Below are positions 6,351-7,118 of a stretch of DNA of 7,118 bases, in pieces. Below the pieces are notes generated by a model, which saw only the letters and a program-made list of their open reading frames with translations, had not been told where the DNA came from and searched no databases. Position numbers and translations under genes: made by a program. Source of the stretch: DASWIV01 sp036397475 (GTDB lineage: Bacteria; JAJVIF01; JAPKYR01); contig DASWIV010000088.1 in the NCBI GenBank assembly GCA_036397475.1, forward strand, positions 1 through 7,118, read 5' to 3'. How positions within the stretch are numbered: the stretch's first letter is position 1; every line of letters starts with the position of its first letter.

Positions 6351-6446
6351 ATTATTTTAAGGTGGACAGGTGCCGCCAACTGTTACGTAAGCTGGTTCCC
6401 AAGGAGAAATCATTTCGATAATTTATCAAGTTCGCATATTTCTGGA

Positions 6447-6457
6447 TTGTTACCCGG
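6447..6457 (+). promoter_or_regulatory. Third, weaker 11-bp Pho unit upstream of the main box
   Basis: TTGTTACCCGG stands exactly one 11-bp unit before CTGCCAT, and its first seven bases resemble CTGTCAC/CTGTAAC. It extends the two-unit box to three tandem units in phase, as in promoters that bind more than one PhoB dimer. As a single degenerate unit it could be chance. Confidence 0.45.
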
Positions 6458-6475
6458 CTGCCATAATTCTGTAAC
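6458..6475 (+). promoter_or_regulatory. Pho box upstream of pstS
   Basis: CTGCCATAATTCTGTAAC matches the E. coli Pho-box consensus (CTGTCATAWAWCTGTCAY-type) at 15 of 18 positions. The two 7-bp units (CTGCCAT and CTGTAAC) start 11 bp apart, on the strand that reads toward pstS. A -10-like hexamer begins 10 bp after the box, the spacing of E. coli phoA, where PhoB replaces the -35 contact. The PhoB/PhoR genes lie immediately upstream. The match was made by eye against a remembered consensus. Confidence 0.75.
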
Positions 6476-6485
6476 AAACGAAATG

Positions 6486-6491
6486 TAAGGT
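6486..6491 (+). promoter_or_regulatory. Candidate -10 of the PhoB-dependent pstS promoter
   Basis: TAAGGT keeps the three most important positions of TATAAT (T1, A2, T6) and starts 10 bp after the Pho box, as expected for an activator-dependent promoter with a poor -10 and no -35. The transcript would start near 6498, giving a leader of about 40 nt before the GTG. Confidence 0.4.
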
Positions 6492-6510
6492 ACGACCGTT
6501 AAACCGTACC
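6489..6510. repeat. Inverted repeat GGTACG/CGTACC in the pstS promoter-leader region
   Basis: Perfect 6-bp arms GGTACG (6489-6494) and CGTACC (6505-6510) flank a 10-nt centre. The left arm overlaps the predicted -10 and the centre covers the predicted start site. It could be an operator for a second regulator or, if transcription starts further up, a leader hairpin. No U-tract follows, so it is not a terminator. Confidence 0.4.
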
Positions 6511-6524
6511 TAATAAAGATATTC

Positions 6525-6530
6525 AAGGAG
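6525..6530 (+). promoter_or_regulatory. Shine-Dalgarno site fixing the GTG start of pstS
   Basis: AAGGAG lies 8 nt before the GTG at 6539. The GTG gives a complete lipoprotein signal peptide; the next in-frame ATG (codon 13) would remove the charged end and most of the hydrophobic region, so the GTG is preferred. Confidence 0.75.
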
Positions 6531-6538
6531 TAATTGAC

Positions 6539-7118
6539 GTGAAAAATCTTACGATAATCTGTGCCATTGCAGCGATGCTTGTTTTCGCAGGATGCCCGTC
6601 GCCTCAAGGGCAGTCGGGAAGTAATGGTGGAGGAGATGGAGGATCTTCAGCAAGCGGAGTGATTGATATCGACGGGTCATCGACAGTTTACCCGATCACC
6701 GAGGCTGTTGCGGAAGAATTTGGGAAGGTAAATTCGGACGTCAATATTACCGTTTCGTTTTCCGGAACTGGCGGAGGATTCAAAAGATTCCAGGAAGGCG
6801 AAACGCAGATATCTGATGCATCCCGACCCATAAAGCCGTCGGAAGCCGCTGAATGCGAAGCGAACGGTGTGGAATACGTAGAGCTGCCGGTCGCGTACGA
6901 CGGTATCGCGGTTGTTGTTCACTCGGATAACGACTGGGTGGATTACATGACAGTAGATGAACTGCATACCCTGTGGGCTCCGGAAGCCGAAGGCCAGGTA
7001 ATGAACTGGAGCGATGTTCGTCCGGGCTGGCCGGATACGAAGATTGAACTTTACGGTCCGGGAACGGATTCGGGTACATTCGACTATTTCACCCAGGCAA
7101 TCAATGGCGAAGAACAGG
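6539..7118 (+). CDS. pstS: Phosphate ABC transporter substrate-binding lipoprotein PstS, 3' end outside the window
   Basis: The first 193 codons are present and the frame is open to the edge. It starts at GTG behind AAGGAG (6525-6530, 8-nt spacing). The N-terminus is a lipoprotein signal: K2, a hydrophobic stretch at about 5-17, and lipobox VFAGC with C19 as lipid-anchored first mature residue. A Gly/Ser-rich linker (about 24-40) follows. The phosphate-binding motifs are DGSSTVYPIT (45-54), SGTGGGFKRF (75-84), ISDASRPI (91-98), and GPGTDSGTFDYF (173-184). These belong to the PstS/SphX branch of periplasmic-binding-like proteins. The protein captures inorganic phosphate outside the membrane and passes it to PstC/PstA/PstB, whose genes would be expected beyond the right edge. 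The Pho box just upstream implies induction under phosphate starvation by the adjacent PhoB/PhoR. Other oxyanion binders share the fold, but the context favours phosphate strongly. Confidence 0.93.
   Translation, partial: MKNLTIICAIAAMLVFAGCPSPQGQSGSNGGGDGGSSASGVIDIDGSSTVYPITEAVAEEFGKVNSDVNITVSFSGTGGGFKRFQEGETQISDASRPIKPSEAAECEANGVEYVELPVAYDGIAVVVHSDNDWVDYMTVDELHTLWAPEAEGQVMNWSDVRPGWPDTKIELYGPGTDSGTFDYFTQAINGEEQ

Noticed and set aside
6361..6377. GGTGG/CCGCC hairpin after phoR as a terminator
   Set aside because: The stem is only five pairs with one wobble and no run of T follows, so readthrough from phoR into pstS cannot be excluded.
6380..6398. CTGTTAC...CTGGTTC as another Pho box
   Set aside because: The two units start 12 bp apart rather than 11 and the second is degenerate; too weak beside the array at 6447-6475.
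6401..6472. Small ORF after AAGGAG at about 6401, starting at an ATT codon
   Set aside because: It would need an ATT start, is about 20 codons long, and runs through the Pho box. The AAGGAG is likely chance.

Overview
The window is ordinary bacterial chromosome with base composition near 50% GC, densely coded and without mobile elements, phage genes, tRNA/rRNA genes or CRISPR. The lipobox and signal peptide, Shine-Dalgarno sites and an E. coli-like Pho box are bacterial. The gene set does not fix a phylum; I suspect a poorly cultured lineage but cannot show it.

Layout. The left third is read leftward (- strand). A gene start runs off the left edge (29 to 1). A structured intergenic region with a likely leftward terminator lies at 115-177. 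A DAO-family FAD-dependent amine/amino-acid oxidoreductase follows (1427 to 261), then a membrane-anchored protein whose outer part resembles a pseudopilin (2125 to 1511). Transcription diverges at about 2126-2199, and everything to the right is read rightward: rsmA (16S rRNA dimethyladenosine transferase), a secreted NodB-type polysaccharide deacetylase overlapping rsmA by 4 nt, a PhoB-type response regulator, a PhoR-type sensor kinase overlapping it by 4 nt (TTG start), and a PstS-type phosphate-binding lipoprotein truncated by the right edge.

How the genes work together. The right half is a phosphate-starvation module: sensor PhoR, regulator PhoB and the first gene of a probable Pst uptake operon. 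The sequence shows the wiring directly. Upstream of pstS is an 18-bp Pho-box match (15/18 to the E. coli consensus) with a third, weaker unit at the same 11-bp phase, and a -10-like hexamer 10 bp downstream, the same geometry as E. coli phoA. A second 11-bp-phased repeat, TGTCAC-N5-TGTCAC, lies upstream of phoB but in the opposite orientation, suggesting autoregulation of an unusual kind.

I found no convincing undescribed system. The observations most worth following are the inverted Pho-like repeat before phoB, the palindrome overlapping the predicted pstS promoter/leader, the pseudopilin-like protein lacking a type III leader, and the run of three hairpins at the left end.
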